A stretch of DNA of 64,000 bases from Arctopsyche grandis (Eukaryota > Arthropoda > Insecta > Trichoptera > Hydropsychidae). Positions 24,901 to 35,465 of the stretch are shown piece by piece (position 1 is the first letter of the stretch; every line of letters starts with the position of its first letter). The stretch is from NCBI RefSeq assembly GCF_051622035.1, contig NC_135366.1:4185001-4249000 (forward strand). Reading direction: 5' to 3'. Both the position numbers and the translations under genes were made by a program. The notes beneath the pieces were generated by a model. It was given only the letters and a program-made list of their open reading frames with translations, searched no databases and was not told where the DNA came from.

Positions 24901-25867
24901 CATTTCTATCGAGTTTCCGATGGTTTTCAATTTCTGTCTTCAATTCTTCGAGTATTTCCGAACGTCTCGTAGTGACGAAATTTTCAGGGTTTTGTTCGAT
25001 TTTACTTAATATTATTTCTTTGTGTTGTTGATAGATTGAGTCAGGAGTATAAGTGAATTTAAACTCTGGCTCGTTTACAGTTTCATATTCACTGCCTAAA
25101 ATATTTTCATCTCGGAAAAGTTGACGGTAATAATACCGTTCACATTCCGATTCTTTTGATTTGTAAAAGTTAAATTCATCGTTTTCCCTTTTGACGATTC
25201 CAGATTTTTCAAACAGGTCCTCTGTGTTCCAATATAGTTTTGAGTTATCAGCTTTTGATATGATATAGCATTCGAGATTTCCGAAAATATTACAAAATTT
25301 GTCGAAAAAATATTTTTTGGATTTTCCGTAAACGACGTTTCTGGCTTCTAGTTTATTCTTAGACATTTCGGTCGATGAAGAATCCTGGGTGCTGCCATTA
25401 TTTTTAACAAAGTTCAGAAATCTGTGAGCTGCGTCTTTTCCAAGTTTTATCATGGCTGGACGAGGTCCATGTTCTGTGTCGATAATCATGAATTGATATT
25501 CGAAACTTTTGAAAACATCGATACCAATTTCCACGAAGAGCTTTCTTCCTTCCTCTGGGTCAATTTGAAGATTGTATGCTAGATCAGCATAAGAATAGCT
25601 CTTTTTTTCATAGTAATTTTCAAATGGTATTTTTAGAGGTGTTACTAAAAGTTTCGCTACCTCATCATCACCAGTTAAATATTTTAAAGCTATTCCAATA
25701 ATGCCTGCAATCACTTCTGGGGCTTTTCCAGATTTTTTAATTTTTTTTTCTAGAATGTCATGATGAAATTTCAACGTGGTTTCTATTTCAAATACAAAAT
25801 TAGTTACGAAATAGAAGAGGCGATCCTCAAAAGATCCTCCATCCTTGGTTAGTTTTATTGACATCAT
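21902..25867 (-). CDS. NB-ARC/ankyrin (NLR-like) protein, copy 3, intact
   Basis: A single open frame encodes 1,321 residues; two adjacent ATGs (25867, 25864) open it. Order: N-terminal family domain (SFEDRLFYFV at 11; KLGKDAAHRFLNFVKN), predicted coiled-coil linker, NB-ARC with FTGRQKEL, P-loop GLGGVGKTT (about 430), SLIIFDN (about 515), TLITSRR (about 545), YLPLALK (about 598) and VNVHRVVQQ (about 723), then about 15 ankyrin repeats from residue 785. The protein ends KCGCKCC, a cysteine-rich tail seen in no other copy. A TTTTATTTTCAG acceptor stands 67 bases before the ATG, and a conserved donor (GGATCATG|GTATGT) is at 28089, implying a 2.2-kb 5'UTR intron into which a hAT element has inserted. 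The flanks on both sides are homologous to those of copy 4. Presumed cytosolic ATP-switched sensor; function unproven. Confidence 0.9.
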   Translation of the reverse strand: MMSIKLTKDGGSFEDRLFYFVTNFVFEIETTLKFHHDILEKKIKKSGKAPEVIAGIIGIALKYLTGDDEVAKLLVTPLKIPFENYYEKKSYSYADLAYNLQIDPEEGRKLFVEIGIDVFKSFEYQFMIIDTEHGPRPAMIKLGKDAAHRFLNFVKNNGSTQDSSSTEMSKNKLEARNVVYGKSKKYFFDKFCNIFGNLECYIISKADNSKLYWNTEDLFEKSGIVKRENDEFNFYKSKESECERYYYRQLFRDENILGSEYETVNEPEFKFTYTPDSIYQQHKEIILSKIEQNPENFVTTRRSEILEELKTEIENHRKLDRNENKDQFDEILKILDSHLDQIKNLITTEHEITRKSIDGVNKKIETLSNTIITHPAFKNIAAFKKRIIFGLFDPVASFTGRQKELENLHTTLFASQKIAIISQAATITGLGGVGKTTLALKYALDYEQFYYNIVFIKSEKLENIVKSFKDLATRMGIAVKETEEHNQNSDESRKQDRDIKEIVQDIFNNLNDQQKSLIIFDNVENYVDIKDFIFKGSSLNRYIYTLITSRRKDLYADDNGEFEMITLEVFSEKEAVDYVRYILTNENQDDIKKLSRQLGYLPLALKHATGYIKSRNNEEFSILDYLKLIEMKKEIIIGPYLGNCDKILTMTWQISLDKIREDPVLGELAVKIFNIIAYLSPEDIEVWKLFRKFEKDSLKTKNAIILLRNYSLIDIDTNVRVNVHRVVQQATRHNLKNKYEEENTLKDAFNLLNETNFEEHAVCVWEYASEYSQLLNTFYRESKYGKNKNGPLHLLAMYRDRTNVEKFCKKIKNIDINCENASGHTPLDKAAENGNQEVVEYFLEKGNVKDVSNALKYAAANGHYVLVDFICGKYETFLNKDELIFQSKLRRAITQKNIEVYNELIQSYPQYLESKFEGAFGENILHFAAKHNDVKIMEIFLNNGIDVNVLDTRKMTPIYYAIENNSENALNFLLKSKADINNVDEDGETPLHCVINKGNKTLCKIILEENPKIDTCDKLGRTAIHLAAKNQNEDICEMVLEKKPEINVRDNSGKTPLHYAIEYFSSNKMCGMIVEEGADINMTDDAGKTPMHYAVEYNHETALLMMFNKEPRFEIQDIFGKTLLHYAVEYNYETICTSILSNSQNINIPDNYEKTPIYYAIQSNNETICSTLLNKGAKVDLTDKLGKSPLHYAVEYNNETICEYILSKAQNINITDTDGKTPIYYAIQSNNETICRILLKKGTKVDHRDNSGKTPLHYAVENNDETICEYILWKAQNINIADNDGKTPMHYAIEYNYKAIQEMLLEHNSETQEGKCGCKCC

Positions 25868-28250
25868 TTTGAATGGCGATAGTAATAGATTTGGAATTTT
25901 TCAAAATAAAAGCCAAAATAAGTCACGATTGCTTCTGAAAATAAAACAGTAAAAAAATTAACACTGCTATTTCAACCATGAGGTAGAAGTCAGGTAGAAG
26001 TTGGGTCTATACATATCTGGAAATAAAATATCTGCCTAAAAGCTAGAGTAGTGATGGCGAACCTATGACCCGTGGGTCAGACACTGACCCAAGAAGGCTT
26101 TTTGAATGACCCACGTGTTGAAATGGGTATCAACTTACAGAAAATTGTTTCTGTTACTACAGACGGTGTTCCCAATATGGGTTTTATGCAGCAAAATAAG
26201 CAAACTATTAGACATTTTCCGATTGAATTTTATAGCATAATACATCAGCAAGTTTTATGTGCGAAACAAGTTTAAAATAAATTTCTAATGTATTGCCAGT
26301 TTTAATAAAATTCATCAAATTCATAAATGCGAGAGATAAACGAGAATTTGCACAATTATTAGAAGAAATTGGGTGCCAATATTCGGGGGTTTTGATGTAG
26401 AACAATTTTCGATGGGTCAAGTTCTTCAGTTCTCGATCGGTTTATCAATTTATTAAAAGAAATAAAGGTTTTTTTGAAAGAAGAAAACAATAGTTATGAC
26501 GAATTTTCAAATATAGATTGGTTAAATGATTTAATGTTCTAATCATTAGAATCTAATGTGACATCACTCAGAATTTCAAAGAATTGAATAAAAAAATTCA
26601 GGGAAAGAGACAAATTGCATTAATGGTGTTCGAAAATATTAAAATATTTATGACTTAAAACTTGACATCTTCACAAAATATTTGGAAACCAGAAATATAT
26701 GAAATACATATTTTCTTCAATTACAGAAACATTTCCAATATACATATGTAGATACAATAAATTTTGAAAATACAATCGAAATTGAAGAAAATGCAATTAA
26801 AACATATCTAGTTATCATACAGGAAATAAACAAGCTTTTCAGGACAAATTTAACCAATAAAAAAGTTTGGAAACTACATTTAATTATCTTTTATATCTAC
26901 ACAAAACAAAGTTTGAAAAAATGCCAGATAATTATAAATCAATGAAAACACTTGCAAATGCTTGTTTAACGATGTTTGGATACACATTTTTTTTTCACAT
27001 GATTATGTGGATATTAAGCAACAGCAGATTTCACATTAAATATACTTTTATCAATTTAATTATACATTCACCTATATGTAAAAATGTTTATTAATAAATA
27101 AGATTTCATAATATAGTTTTAATATATCTTTTCGTAATTCCTTGCTCATTCAAATACTCAATACAGAAGCGCTACTTGTCATGTTTTCACACGAGAGGGA
27201 ATTCATTATGACTTCATTAATATAAAGTTTTGACGTTGACCTTTATTTTTTGCTCTTCACTTGTAAAAGTATAGTAAAATAAAAATAAAACGTAAACGTT
27301 TTCGGAAGATCAACTGCTAACAAATCTTTGGATTTCCAAATTTATTAGTATTATTTTTGCCCCCCCCTCCCCTCCCCTTCAAATGATTTCACTGACTTAG
27401 AAACCCACGAGCTAGTTCTAAAAAAATAATTAACGAAATTTCAATTCTCAATAAGGTTCACCATCACTGAGGTAGAGTTTTGTGGTTTTTTTTTAAATTG
27501 TAATTGACACATACTAATTTGATTTTTACATATTTTAAATTCTCATATATTTACATATACACATATGTGAATATTAAAAATATAATACATATAAATTAAA
27601 ATGTATTCGAATTCAAAGAAAATTAATTTTAAGGAACAAAGAGTTTGTTTTATGCACATATTTTTTTTATTCATACTGCCACAACACAGACCGGCAACTG
27701 CACGTAAACAGCGGTACATTCTATAATATTATAATATGGACATATCCATACGTTCCGTAATATGTACATACGTGGCGTAGATGTAACAGCAAGAGGTGAT
27801 ACAATCTATTCATATTATACAGCTGTACATGTCATTGTAATGTATCAAGCAAAACCGGAACGTAATACTGTGACAATATTGACTCAACGCAAGCAATAAT
27901 GCGCCATATCATCGCGCTTTATAATATATGTATATATATGCCTTGCACTCAGCCAAAACAAGTCTGAACGTGGGCTGCTGTATAGTATGAATAGAAGTAG
28001 TCTTTTCTGTGCCAGTGTTGCAGTGTTGGATAGTATGAATAGACTTTAAATCACAGTTAACAAAATTTAAATTATAAAATGTACATACCATGATCCGTAT
28101 TTCAATTTCGACTGCATGCACTTCCTAGATATGTATTAACCTATACATATATATGTATGTATAAGATTTTGAAAGACGCGTTGCACTCATCGACGTTAGC
28201 CCTATCACTGACCCCCCATTTTGCGAGTCGAAGATATTGGCGATAAGTTT
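25868..28250 (-). other. Probable 5'UTR exons and intron of copy 3
   Basis: Acceptor TTTTATTTTCAG precedes 25934, and donor CATG|GTATGT follows 28089. Both have counterparts upstream of copy 4 (acceptor before 42692; donor after 42824 and again after 43151). The outer 5'UTR exon would run from 28089 upward into the block around 28150-28250, which is conserved with 42850-42960 (GCGTTGCACT(C/A)ATCGACG). The promoter is likely just beyond, but I see no decisive TATA or initiator signal. Confidence 0.5.
26049..27469 (+). mobile_element. hAT-type DNA transposon, decayed
   Basis: Ends TAGTGATGGCGAACCT and AGGTTCACCATCACTG are inverted repeats of the common hAT form. They are flanked by AGCTAGAG (26041-26048) and AGGTAGAG (27470-27477), an 8-bp duplication with one mismatch. 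Frames inside still show hAT transposase pieces (SVTTDGVPNMGFMQQ, HQQVLCAKQV, TRICTIIRRNW), like the GTF2IRD2/ZBED-related group, broken by frameshifts. It sits in the inferred 5'UTR intron of copy 3. Confidence 0.8.
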
Positions 28251-28724
28251 ATCAAATATTTGACTTGATGATATAATTTATCTATTTTATAAATTCAAAC
28301 TTCACGAAAAAACATATCGAATTCTATAACCTTGAGTCAATATAATTTTTATAATCGAGTATCTGCATGTATGTATGTACATATGTACATATGGACATAT
28401 AAAAATATGGGCATATATATTGTTAACATTTTGATATGAATTATTTGAAATGTTGGTTAATACATATAAAATATGTATAATTTTATAAATGTATTATACC
28501 TTACGTACAAATTTGTAACAGTGAAATTTCAACTGTCAGAATTTATAGTTCGGGTAGTAAGTATGGATCAAACAATAGAATTAAAAATCACTTCTTAATG
28601 TTAGAAAAGCCAAGGATTCTTAAATAAGTGAGTCTAAACTTCAATTGAAAATTGCAACGAGAGGGATTCACCAATATCCACTGTATGTAGATCTGAGACG
28701 TTTCGGTTCTATCTTTTTGATTTT
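27478..28724. other. AT-rich upstream region of copy 3
   Basis: This contains the conserved block at 28080-28260 shared with the upstream region of copy 4 (probable 5'UTR exon and promoter-proximal DNA). Otherwise it is AT-rich with TATG/TACA microsatellite. No gene is visible. Confidence 0.45.
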
Positions 28725-29830
28725 GATTTTTAAATGCTTTTTATTATTACTCAATTATGTTCACAATACATCTTATATCTATTTTAATAACTACTGATCT
28801 GCTGATCATTTTCTATTTTACAATTTTAATTTAATTTTGTTAGTAATCATATCACGCGGCTGCATCCTCATTTCGATTTAATTTTGAAGACGAGATATTC
28901 ATGGGGTTGTGCGGATGATATTTCGATGTATGTACATTGATGATCGGCAATTATAAAAATTGGGTTGGATCTTTCTGGCAAGTTTAAAATGGCAAAAGCC
29001 GAGACGAAAGTATGAAATGAGCATGCGGCCACGTGGTTTGCAACCATTTGTAGCGGAGCGATATTAATCTAATGTTAATGTACAGCATAATAGGAAAAAG
29101 AGCTCAAAAACCTATTTAAAATTCTTATAAATGCTCATAATACATACATCTAATACGGGTCTACCTCACGGGCCGGAATGTGAGATTACCGAAAACGCAA
29201 ATATCGGAAGGCAAAGATCGAAAATCGAAAGATCTTAAGTCGAAAGATCAAAAAAAGGGTGCATGGTAAACGGTACATACTCACGTACATACTTACTTAA
29301 TTTGCGCGAGCAGGATACAACAAGAACAAGAGGAACAGGCTTTTCCTTCCGTATTAATGTGCGCGCGCAGAATACGGGAGGAAAAGCCTGTTTCTCTTGT
29401 TCCTGTTGTATCCTGCTCGCGCAAATTAAGTGTGAGTATGTACGTGAGTATGTACCGTTTACCATTCACCCTTTTTTTTTGATCTTTCAACTTAAGATCT
29501 TTCGATTTTCGATCTTTGCCTTTCGATATTTGCGTTTTCGGTAATCTCACATTCCAGCCCGTCACGGAGACCGATCTAATACATAATATTAATTAAAGAC
29601 TCTCTAAAGTCGACGATCTAAGGGTATATACATTTTGTTGTAATCACCGAGACTCTTCACAAGTGTGTAATTAGTGGTTCTGTCATTGAATCTACTGGTT
29701 CGTTTGTTAGTATTGTCTGTAACTAACGGAATATTATTTATGGCATTTATTTTATTACTGATGTTAGAGAAGAGACTTAAATAAAACTCTTTAAAAATGC
29801 GTTCAAATGACAGATTGAAGTTGAAAATGG
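28725..29830 (-). mobile_element. Jockey-like retrotransposon 3' end, interrupted by a MITE
   Basis: Minus-strand sequence from about 29790 reads INNIPLVTDNTNK, then SRFNDRTTNYTLVKSLGDYN and a stop: the C-terminus of a Jockey-type reverse transcriptase protein. Its 3'UTR continues to about 28725 (ends in TTTAAAAATC on the minus strand). The same 3'UTR occurs at 45895-46455. The palindromic element 29157-29573 splits it. Confidence 0.65.
29157..29573. mobile_element. 417-bp near-perfect palindromic MITE
   Basis: The two arms of roughly 190 bp are inverted copies over nearly their full length, meeting around 29365 (GCGCGCGCAG). Ends GGGTCTACCTCACGGG and CCCGTCACGGAGACCG are imperfect inverted repeats. 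The element is flanked by ATCTAATAC on both sides (29148-29156, 29574-29582). The paralogous Jockey 3'UTR at 46436-46450 carries a single ATCTAATAC, i.e. the empty site. An 8-9 bp duplication points to hAT or Mutator-like mobilisation. The frames open on both strands are mirror images and not genes. Confidence 0.85.
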
Positions 29831-29939
29831 TGGTAATCTTATGTAGATATGTTGTATGATTCAAAATACATAATTCTGCGGTACTGATGGTCGGCGCCGT
29901 CATAAAACTGCGCGGAACAAAATCGAAGGGACAAACAAC

Positions 29940-30358
29940 GGTGTCCCGACAAAACCGCGCAGGACAAAATTGCGCAACGCATATAAACAAGAAAATAAAT
30001 ACAAAACCAAGTAATATAAATATTAAAAACAGGTCTCATGTATAAGAAAAATCGATCTCAGTAATGATAAAATAAGAATCGTTTATTTATTTTAAAAGTG
30101 TACTTTTGACTGTATTCTATCGGATTTTTCTTATACATTATTTTAATATTTATATTACTTGTGTGTGTATTTATTTTCTTGCTTATTATTTGTTAATATG
30201 TATTGCGCGATTTTGTCATGTCTTGTTAAGTTTAAAACACATTAGATGTGAATGTTTTCGTATAAAATGATTGCTTATAATTTGTTTATATATGGGATTT
30301 TGTCGCCGCGCTATTTTAGTTTGCGCGATTTTGTCCCGCGCGGTTTTGTCGGGACACC
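29940..30358. mobile_element. MITE with GGTGTCCCGACAAAACCGCG ends
   Basis: Outer inverted repeats GGTGTCCCGACAAAACCGCG (29940) and its complement (ending 30358) are perfect for about 20 bases. Inner parts also pair (GAAAATAAATAC near 29992 against GTATTTATTTTC near 30167). Part of its interior is shared, rearranged, with 45195-45310. No ORF and no clear target duplication. Confidence 0.65.
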
Positions 30359-30846
30359 ATGATGGTGAATACAAATCGATCGTTCCCTTTTAAAATTTGA
30401 CGGATATTTTTACCCAGACATGTACTTAGTAGTCTTTATTGGCTTCGACAAATTTCTACCATAAATTGCGCTAATTATTCCAAGCGAAAATATTTTTCAA
30501 ATAAATTTGATTATTATTTCAAAAGTAACAATAATCATTTGCAATGAAGTTAAAAATCCACTATCGAATTGATAACTCACTTTATCGTTATCGAAAGCAA
30601 ATAATCCAATACAAGTACTATATGTACCTACATATATGTACATATGTACATATGTATATGTTCATGCTTAGTCTATGAACGGTGCAAGGCAAATGCTTCT
30701 TTCATGAAATTATCAGTTTACAATATATTTATTATAATTATTTTCATATTGTGAAATATCATTTGATCAATTCATGAACCGAGCAATGATTTCTTGCATA
30801 TTTCATGAACTGAGCAGATTTTTTGACACATTTATGAAAAAATTTA

Positions 30847-30990
30847 CTAGTGGTTTTACCCAGATTCGTTCGGTATTTGTAATATAAACCGCTAAAACAT
30901 GACTAATCTTATAGTAAACATTTTATTAAATTTATTTGTTATTAATCCACAAGAATAGTCGAAATATGATTTTCTGTGAATAAGTGGAAT
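30847..30990 (-). mobile_element. Helitron-like 3' end fragment
   Basis: On the minus strand this ends CGAATCTGGG then TAAAACCACTAG followed by T, matching the 3' terminus of the Helitron-like family. The expected 5' end (TCTAATATATAATTTC) is not found nearby; the RTE element starts shortly after. Confidence 0.45.
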
Positions 30991-31002
30991 TTTATTTCAT
31001 TA

Positions 31003-34000
31003 TCATATCATCATCATCATCATTTACAGCCATTCGCCATCCACTGCTGGATGAAGGCCTCTCCAACACGCTTCCACTCGTCTCTGTTTTGCGCAACACT
31101 CATCCATCTCATTCCGCACATTTTCCTAATTTCGTTCACCCATCTTCCTTGCGGTCTTCCTTTTACTCTTTTGCCTTCTCTCGGGTACCATTCAAGCACT
31201 TCTTTTGTCCACCTTTCGTCCATCCTCCTAGCTACGTGACCCGCCCATTGCCATTTCAATCTCTTCACTCTATCCACTATGTCCACTACCCTTGTCATAT
31301 TTCTCACCCACGTGTTCCGCTTCCTGTCTTTCCTCGTTATGCCAAGCATACAGCGTTCCATACTTCTTTGAGTGCATTGGATTTTATTTTGCATCTTGGC
31401 GTTCAGTGTCCAAGTTTCACATCCATACGTCATCACTGGCAAAACGCATTGATCAAAGATCCTTTTCTTCAGGCAGAGTGGCATTTTTGATTTAAAAACA
31501 GCATTCATCCGTCCAAATGCACTCCACCCTAATTTCATACGTCTCTTTATCTCTTCATTTTTACTACCAGACATGTCAATTATTTGACCTAAATATAAAT
31601 AATTATTTACTACTTCTACTGGTTTATCATCTAAGGGGATGCTATCAGGCATGCAATAACTATTGAACATTAGTTTAGTCTTATCTACGTTAATTTTTAA
31701 TCCTACTTTTCTACTTTCCCTGTCCAGCTGTGTTAGTCTGATAAGTAGGTCAGCTGAATCACGAGCTACTAAAACTATATCGTCTGCGAACCGAAGGTGA
31801 CTCAAAAAGCGACCATTGATGCTTACTCCGGCTGTATCCCAATCCAATTTCCTGAAAACTCCCTCAAGCACCGCATTGAATAACTTGGGCGAGATTGTAT
31901 CTCCTTGTCTTACTCCTTTTCCTATGCTAAATCTATCTGTACCTGAAAAAATTTTAACTGAAGCTGTGGCATTCTTATATATTGCAGCTAACAGTCCCAC
32001 ATAGGGTTCCGGCACTCCCTGTGTTTTTAGAGCGTTAAGTACTGCATTATGACTAACTGTATCGAAGGCTTTCTCATAATCGACGAAACCTAGGCACAAT
32101 GGCCGTTGATATTCGTTGGCGCGCTCGATTATTTCGCCAACTACTTGGAGGTGGTCCATTGTGCTGAAATTTGCCCTAAACCCTGCCTGCTCTATAGGTT
32201 GGTTCTTGTCGAGGATATTCTTCAGCCTTTCTGTAATAACCTTCGTGAAGAGCTTGTAGACCGCTGAAAGTAGACTAATGGGTCGGTAGTTCTTGATATC
32301 GCTTTTGTCGCCTTTTTTGTGTATTAAAATGATAGTTGCGTTATTCCATCCTTCTGGTATAGCTTGGTTCTGGATGCATTTGCTGAAAAGCCTAGCTAAG
32401 ATATTAATTAGGGGGGGGCCGCCACATTTTAGTAAGTCAATGGGAATATTATCTTCCCCTGGGGTTTTACCGTTCTTTGCAGTTTTTAGCGCGGCCTCTA
32501 CTTCGCTAGGCAATACTGCAGGAACCCTTTGGCCGTGTGTCGATTCCAGAGCGGGGAATTGGCCGTTGTCGTTCTCGTATAGTTTTGCATAGAACGTGTA
32601 AACTCTGTCTATGACTTCTTCTCTATTCCTAATTATTACTCCGCTCTCTGATCTGATTGCGATCATTTGGTTTTTGCCTAAGAAAAGATCCTGTTTGCAC
32701 TTTTTCAGGCTACGGTTATTCTTAATGGTATTTTCTATTAGCTTGCTGTTAAAATCCCTGACATCCCTGACTATTCTCTTTTTAATTTCCTTATTTACTA
32801 GATTGTATTCTTGCTTATTATTATCCCTATCTAAATTTCTTTTATGCTTAATTAGGTTTTTTGTTTCCGCTGAAATTTTGCTTAATTTAATCTGTTTCCT
32901 GAATCCACCTAATTTCTTACCTGTTGAGGTTAGAACCGAACTAATTACAGTGTTCAATTCCTCGATGTCTGCTTCTGGGTTTAATTTCCCGTATCGATTT
33001 CCAAGTTCGAGTTCGAATTCCTTTTTCCTAGACCTTAGTTGAGCGAAATCTGGAGAGTTACTGCATCCTTTTATTAATTTCCTACGTTCGCAATTTATAT
33101 TAATGGCCATCTTGGCACGGACTAATCTGTGATCGCTACCTATATCTACTTTACTTAAAACACTAACGTCTTTAACGGAGTGCAGGGCATTTGTTAGGAT
33201 GAAATCGATCTCGTTTCTGTCTCCTTTAGGACTCTCCCAAGTCCACTTATTGTTGGTGTTTTTCCTGAAAAATGAATTAGTGATAAAGAGCCTGTTGTGT
33301 TCTGCGAATTCTATGAGGCGATCGCCTCTGTCGTTTCTTTGGCCGGTACCAAAATTGCCTACTGCTCTTTCTGTATTTGCCTTTTGTCCTATTTTTGCGT
33401 TAAAGTCGCCCATGATTATTTTAAAGTGGTGACGGCTATTATCGTATGCGTCCTGTATTTTTTCGTAGAAGTCTTCTATTTCCTCGTCTGGGTGGCTAGA
33501 TGTGGGGGCGTACACTTGGAAGATTTGACAAGTGTACCTGCTCGAGATTCTTAATACTATATAGCATATACGTTCCGATATGTCGCTTATTTCTATAATA
33601 TTTCTTTCTATTCTCTTATTGATAAGAAACCCTACTCCTCCTATTCTACCATTTGGTAGCCCTCTCCAGTAGAGACAGTTACCACTTTTTAGGATTATTT
33701 GGTTTTGCTGTTTTCGTCTTACTTCACTAAGTCCTACTATATCCCATTTGATATTTTCTAATTCATTCTCTAATGCAAGCACACTTCCTTCACTCGATAA
33801 CGTTCTTACATTGTACGTGGCTAAATACAGGTTTCTATTAGCTAAGCTATCATCCATCGTCACTCTTACCTTGTTGGAGGTTTGGATATTATTTTTCTCG
33901 CATTTATCCAAGATGTGTTGAGAAAAAGGCGGTACTTGAGAGAGATTTCCATTCAAGGAGTGAGTTCTTACCGCCATAGACTCTTCTCTGTGGTCAGCTT

Positions 34001-34030
34001 TGACAGATAGTCATCCTAGGTATCACTTGG
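31003..34030 (-). mobile_element. RTE-clade non-LTR retrotransposon, near full length
   Basis: This comprises the intact ORF 33977-31020, a short 5' leader, and an ATG-rich trinucleotide tail (31003-31022 read on the minus strand) in place of poly(A), as is usual for RTE. A 5'-truncated relative lies at 49193-49788. I could not define a target duplication. Confidence 0.75.
31020..33977 (-). CDS. RTE endonuclease-reverse transcriptase
   Basis: 985 residues, uninterrupted. The N-terminal apurinic-type endonuclease shows LATYNVRTL (52-60), GLSEVRRK (82), MGDFNAKIG (189-197), EIDFILTN (256-263) and SDHRLVRA (281). The reverse transcriptase shows KNYRPISLL (562), FVDYEKAFDT (631-640), GVRQGDTISP (688) and the catalytic FADDIVLVA (730). 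The C-terminus has the RTE-type WAGHVARR and GRPQGRW signatures. Length is normal for the clade. All catalytic residues I can check are present, so the copy may be active or very recent. Confidence 0.9.
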   Translation of the reverse strand: MAVRTHSLNGNLSQVPPFSQHILDKCEKNNIQTSNKVRVTMDDSLANRNLYLATYNVRTLSSEGSVLALENELENIKWDIVGLSEVRRKQQNQIILKSGNCLYWRGLPNGRIGGVGFLINKRIERNIIEISDISERICYIVLRISSRYTCQIFQVYAPTSSHPDEEIEDFYEKIQDAYDNSRHHFKIIMGDFNAKIGQKANTERAVGNFGTGQRNDRGDRLIEFAEHNRLFITNSFFRKNTNNKWTWESPKGDRNEIDFILTNALHSVKDVSVLSKVDIGSDHRLVRAKMAININCERRKLIKGCSNSPDFAQLRSRKKEFELELGNRYGKLNPEADIEELNTVISSVLTSTGKKLGGFRKQIKLSKISAETKNLIKHKRNLDRDNNKQEYNLVNKEIKKRIVRDVRDFNSKLIENTIKNNRSLKKCKQDLFLGKNQMIAIRSESGVIIRNREEVIDRVYTFYAKLYENDNGQFPALESTHGQRVPAVLPSEVEAALKTAKNGKTPGEDNIPIDLLKCGGPPLINILARLFSKCIQNQAIPEGWNNATIILIHKKGDKSDIKNYRPISLLSAVYKLFTKVITERLKNILDKNQPIEQAGFRANFSTMDHLQVVGEIIERANEYQRPLCLGFVDYEKAFDTVSHNAVLNALKTQGVPEPYVGLLAAIYKNATASVKIFSGTDRFSIGKGVRQGDTISPKLFNAVLEGVFRKLDWDTAGVSINGRFLSHLRFADDIVLVARDSADLLIRLTQLDRESRKVGLKINVDKTKLMFNSYCMPDSIPLDDKPVEVVNNYLYLGQIIDMSGSKNEEIKRRMKLGWSAFGRMNAVFKSKMPLCLKKRIFDQCVLPVMTYGCETWTLNAKMQNKIQCTQRSMERCMLGITRKDRKRNTWVRNMTRVVDIVDRVKRLKWQWAGHVARRMDERWTKEVLEWYPREGKRVKGRPQGRWVNEIRKMCGMRWMSVAQNRDEWKRVGEAFIQQWMANGCK

Positions 34031-35465
34031 ATCACTTATGAGTTATTACATGCCATTTAACATGGTTACTTTGTAAGTGAAAGTAGTTAGTTATGTGCGG
34101 TTTGCAATTTAATATTTTAATAATAACTTTAGTAAAGAATATAAAATTACACGAATTACTTTAATATAATTTAAATATGAGAAAGAACTGATAGACAGTT
34201 GGGAAACACCGTTTCTGTTTGCTATTATTCTATTAAGTAAAGTTCGTTAAAGATTTTTGGCTGGAAGCAATTATGTGGAAGATTTATTGCTTCTGTGGGA
34301 CCCTTTTTTTTTGTATTCAGGTAAGGAGATGTATCTCGTTCGTATATTCTTTTGCTCAGATTTAACACAAAAATTAGCACAAAATTTTTCGAAATAACTG
34401 ATATAAAACCGCTTTTTACGACCGATTTGCTGTTTATTTTTACACTTAAATTATACTAGGATGCAATTAGTAGAATAAGTGATTAGATGGTTAAGTTTTT
34501 AGATTAAATTTCGTGCAATAGCCGGGTTTAAGCGAGTAATAGCGGGAAGAACGCAGAAGCACGTCTTCCCCGCATGACACGAAAGACCGAACTCCCATTA
34601 TCATATAAAGACAATTTAATATATTATCCCTATTAATTCAATCAGATTCGTGTAAATACGAGTAAATACTAGTGCGAACTTTTAACTCGCAATTTTACCG
34701 ATTTAAAATAAAGCACACTTCCAATTAACCCTTTTAAATGAAAACAAAAAATTGTGTGTCCAGAACACTATCTCAATAAACATGTTTCAATAGAAAATAC
34801 TCAATATAAAATGGTATTAACAGTGGGAAAAAATCCCAAGTGAAAATACATACTTTTGACTTTTGATTTGAACTGGACGACTACTTAGAGAGAATTTAAA
34901 ACTGAAAAGTACTACAAATGAAAGATAAAATACCCGACTATAGATTTCAATATTCATTTTGAATAGGAAATTCACAAATTTTGAGACATCGACCGAACAA
35001 CACGAAGATATAGGAAAATCGCGCGATTGAAAAAACACATATATCTCCGAATCTCGAGCTAATTAACATTTTTTATTACCAGATTCGTGTCTACTTGGCA
35101 TAGATCTATAAGAAAAATCAAATCTCGTCTCTGAACCATTCTTCGTGTCGAACAATGTAATTCGAACCACTCATATAGATACGAATCGAAAATAAGCCCT
35201 AAAAATAAATCATTATTTAAGATGAAAAGCGAGATAATTTCCAATGTAATTTCAAAAGCAAGTGAATTGTACCAGGCGAGACGACACTAATTTTAAAACT
35301 ACAATGTGGAAATTTCATTAAACGCCATCGACAATGGCTGTAAGTTATTTTTAATGGTCTGCGTCGTTTACATTGACGTTTACTTCCGGTTCGAGAGCGA
35401 TAACGACACGGTACGGACGAAGAGAAAATATAGTTGAAAGGGTTGTATAAAGTTTACGAGCTTTC
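34031..35465. other. Unassigned intergenic region
   Basis: A block of about 70 bp at 34420-34490 (ATTATACTAGGATGCAATTA) recurs in the same orientation at 51866-51936, so at least this piece is repetitive. No open frame here has recognisable domains or splice context. Confidence 0.4.

Noticed and set aside
29263-29565. Frames of 76-93 codons on both strands at the palindrome
   Set aside because: Mirror translations of one inverted repeat.
31816-33554. Plus-strand frames across the RTE element
   Set aside because: Antisense to the intact reverse transcriptase ORF.
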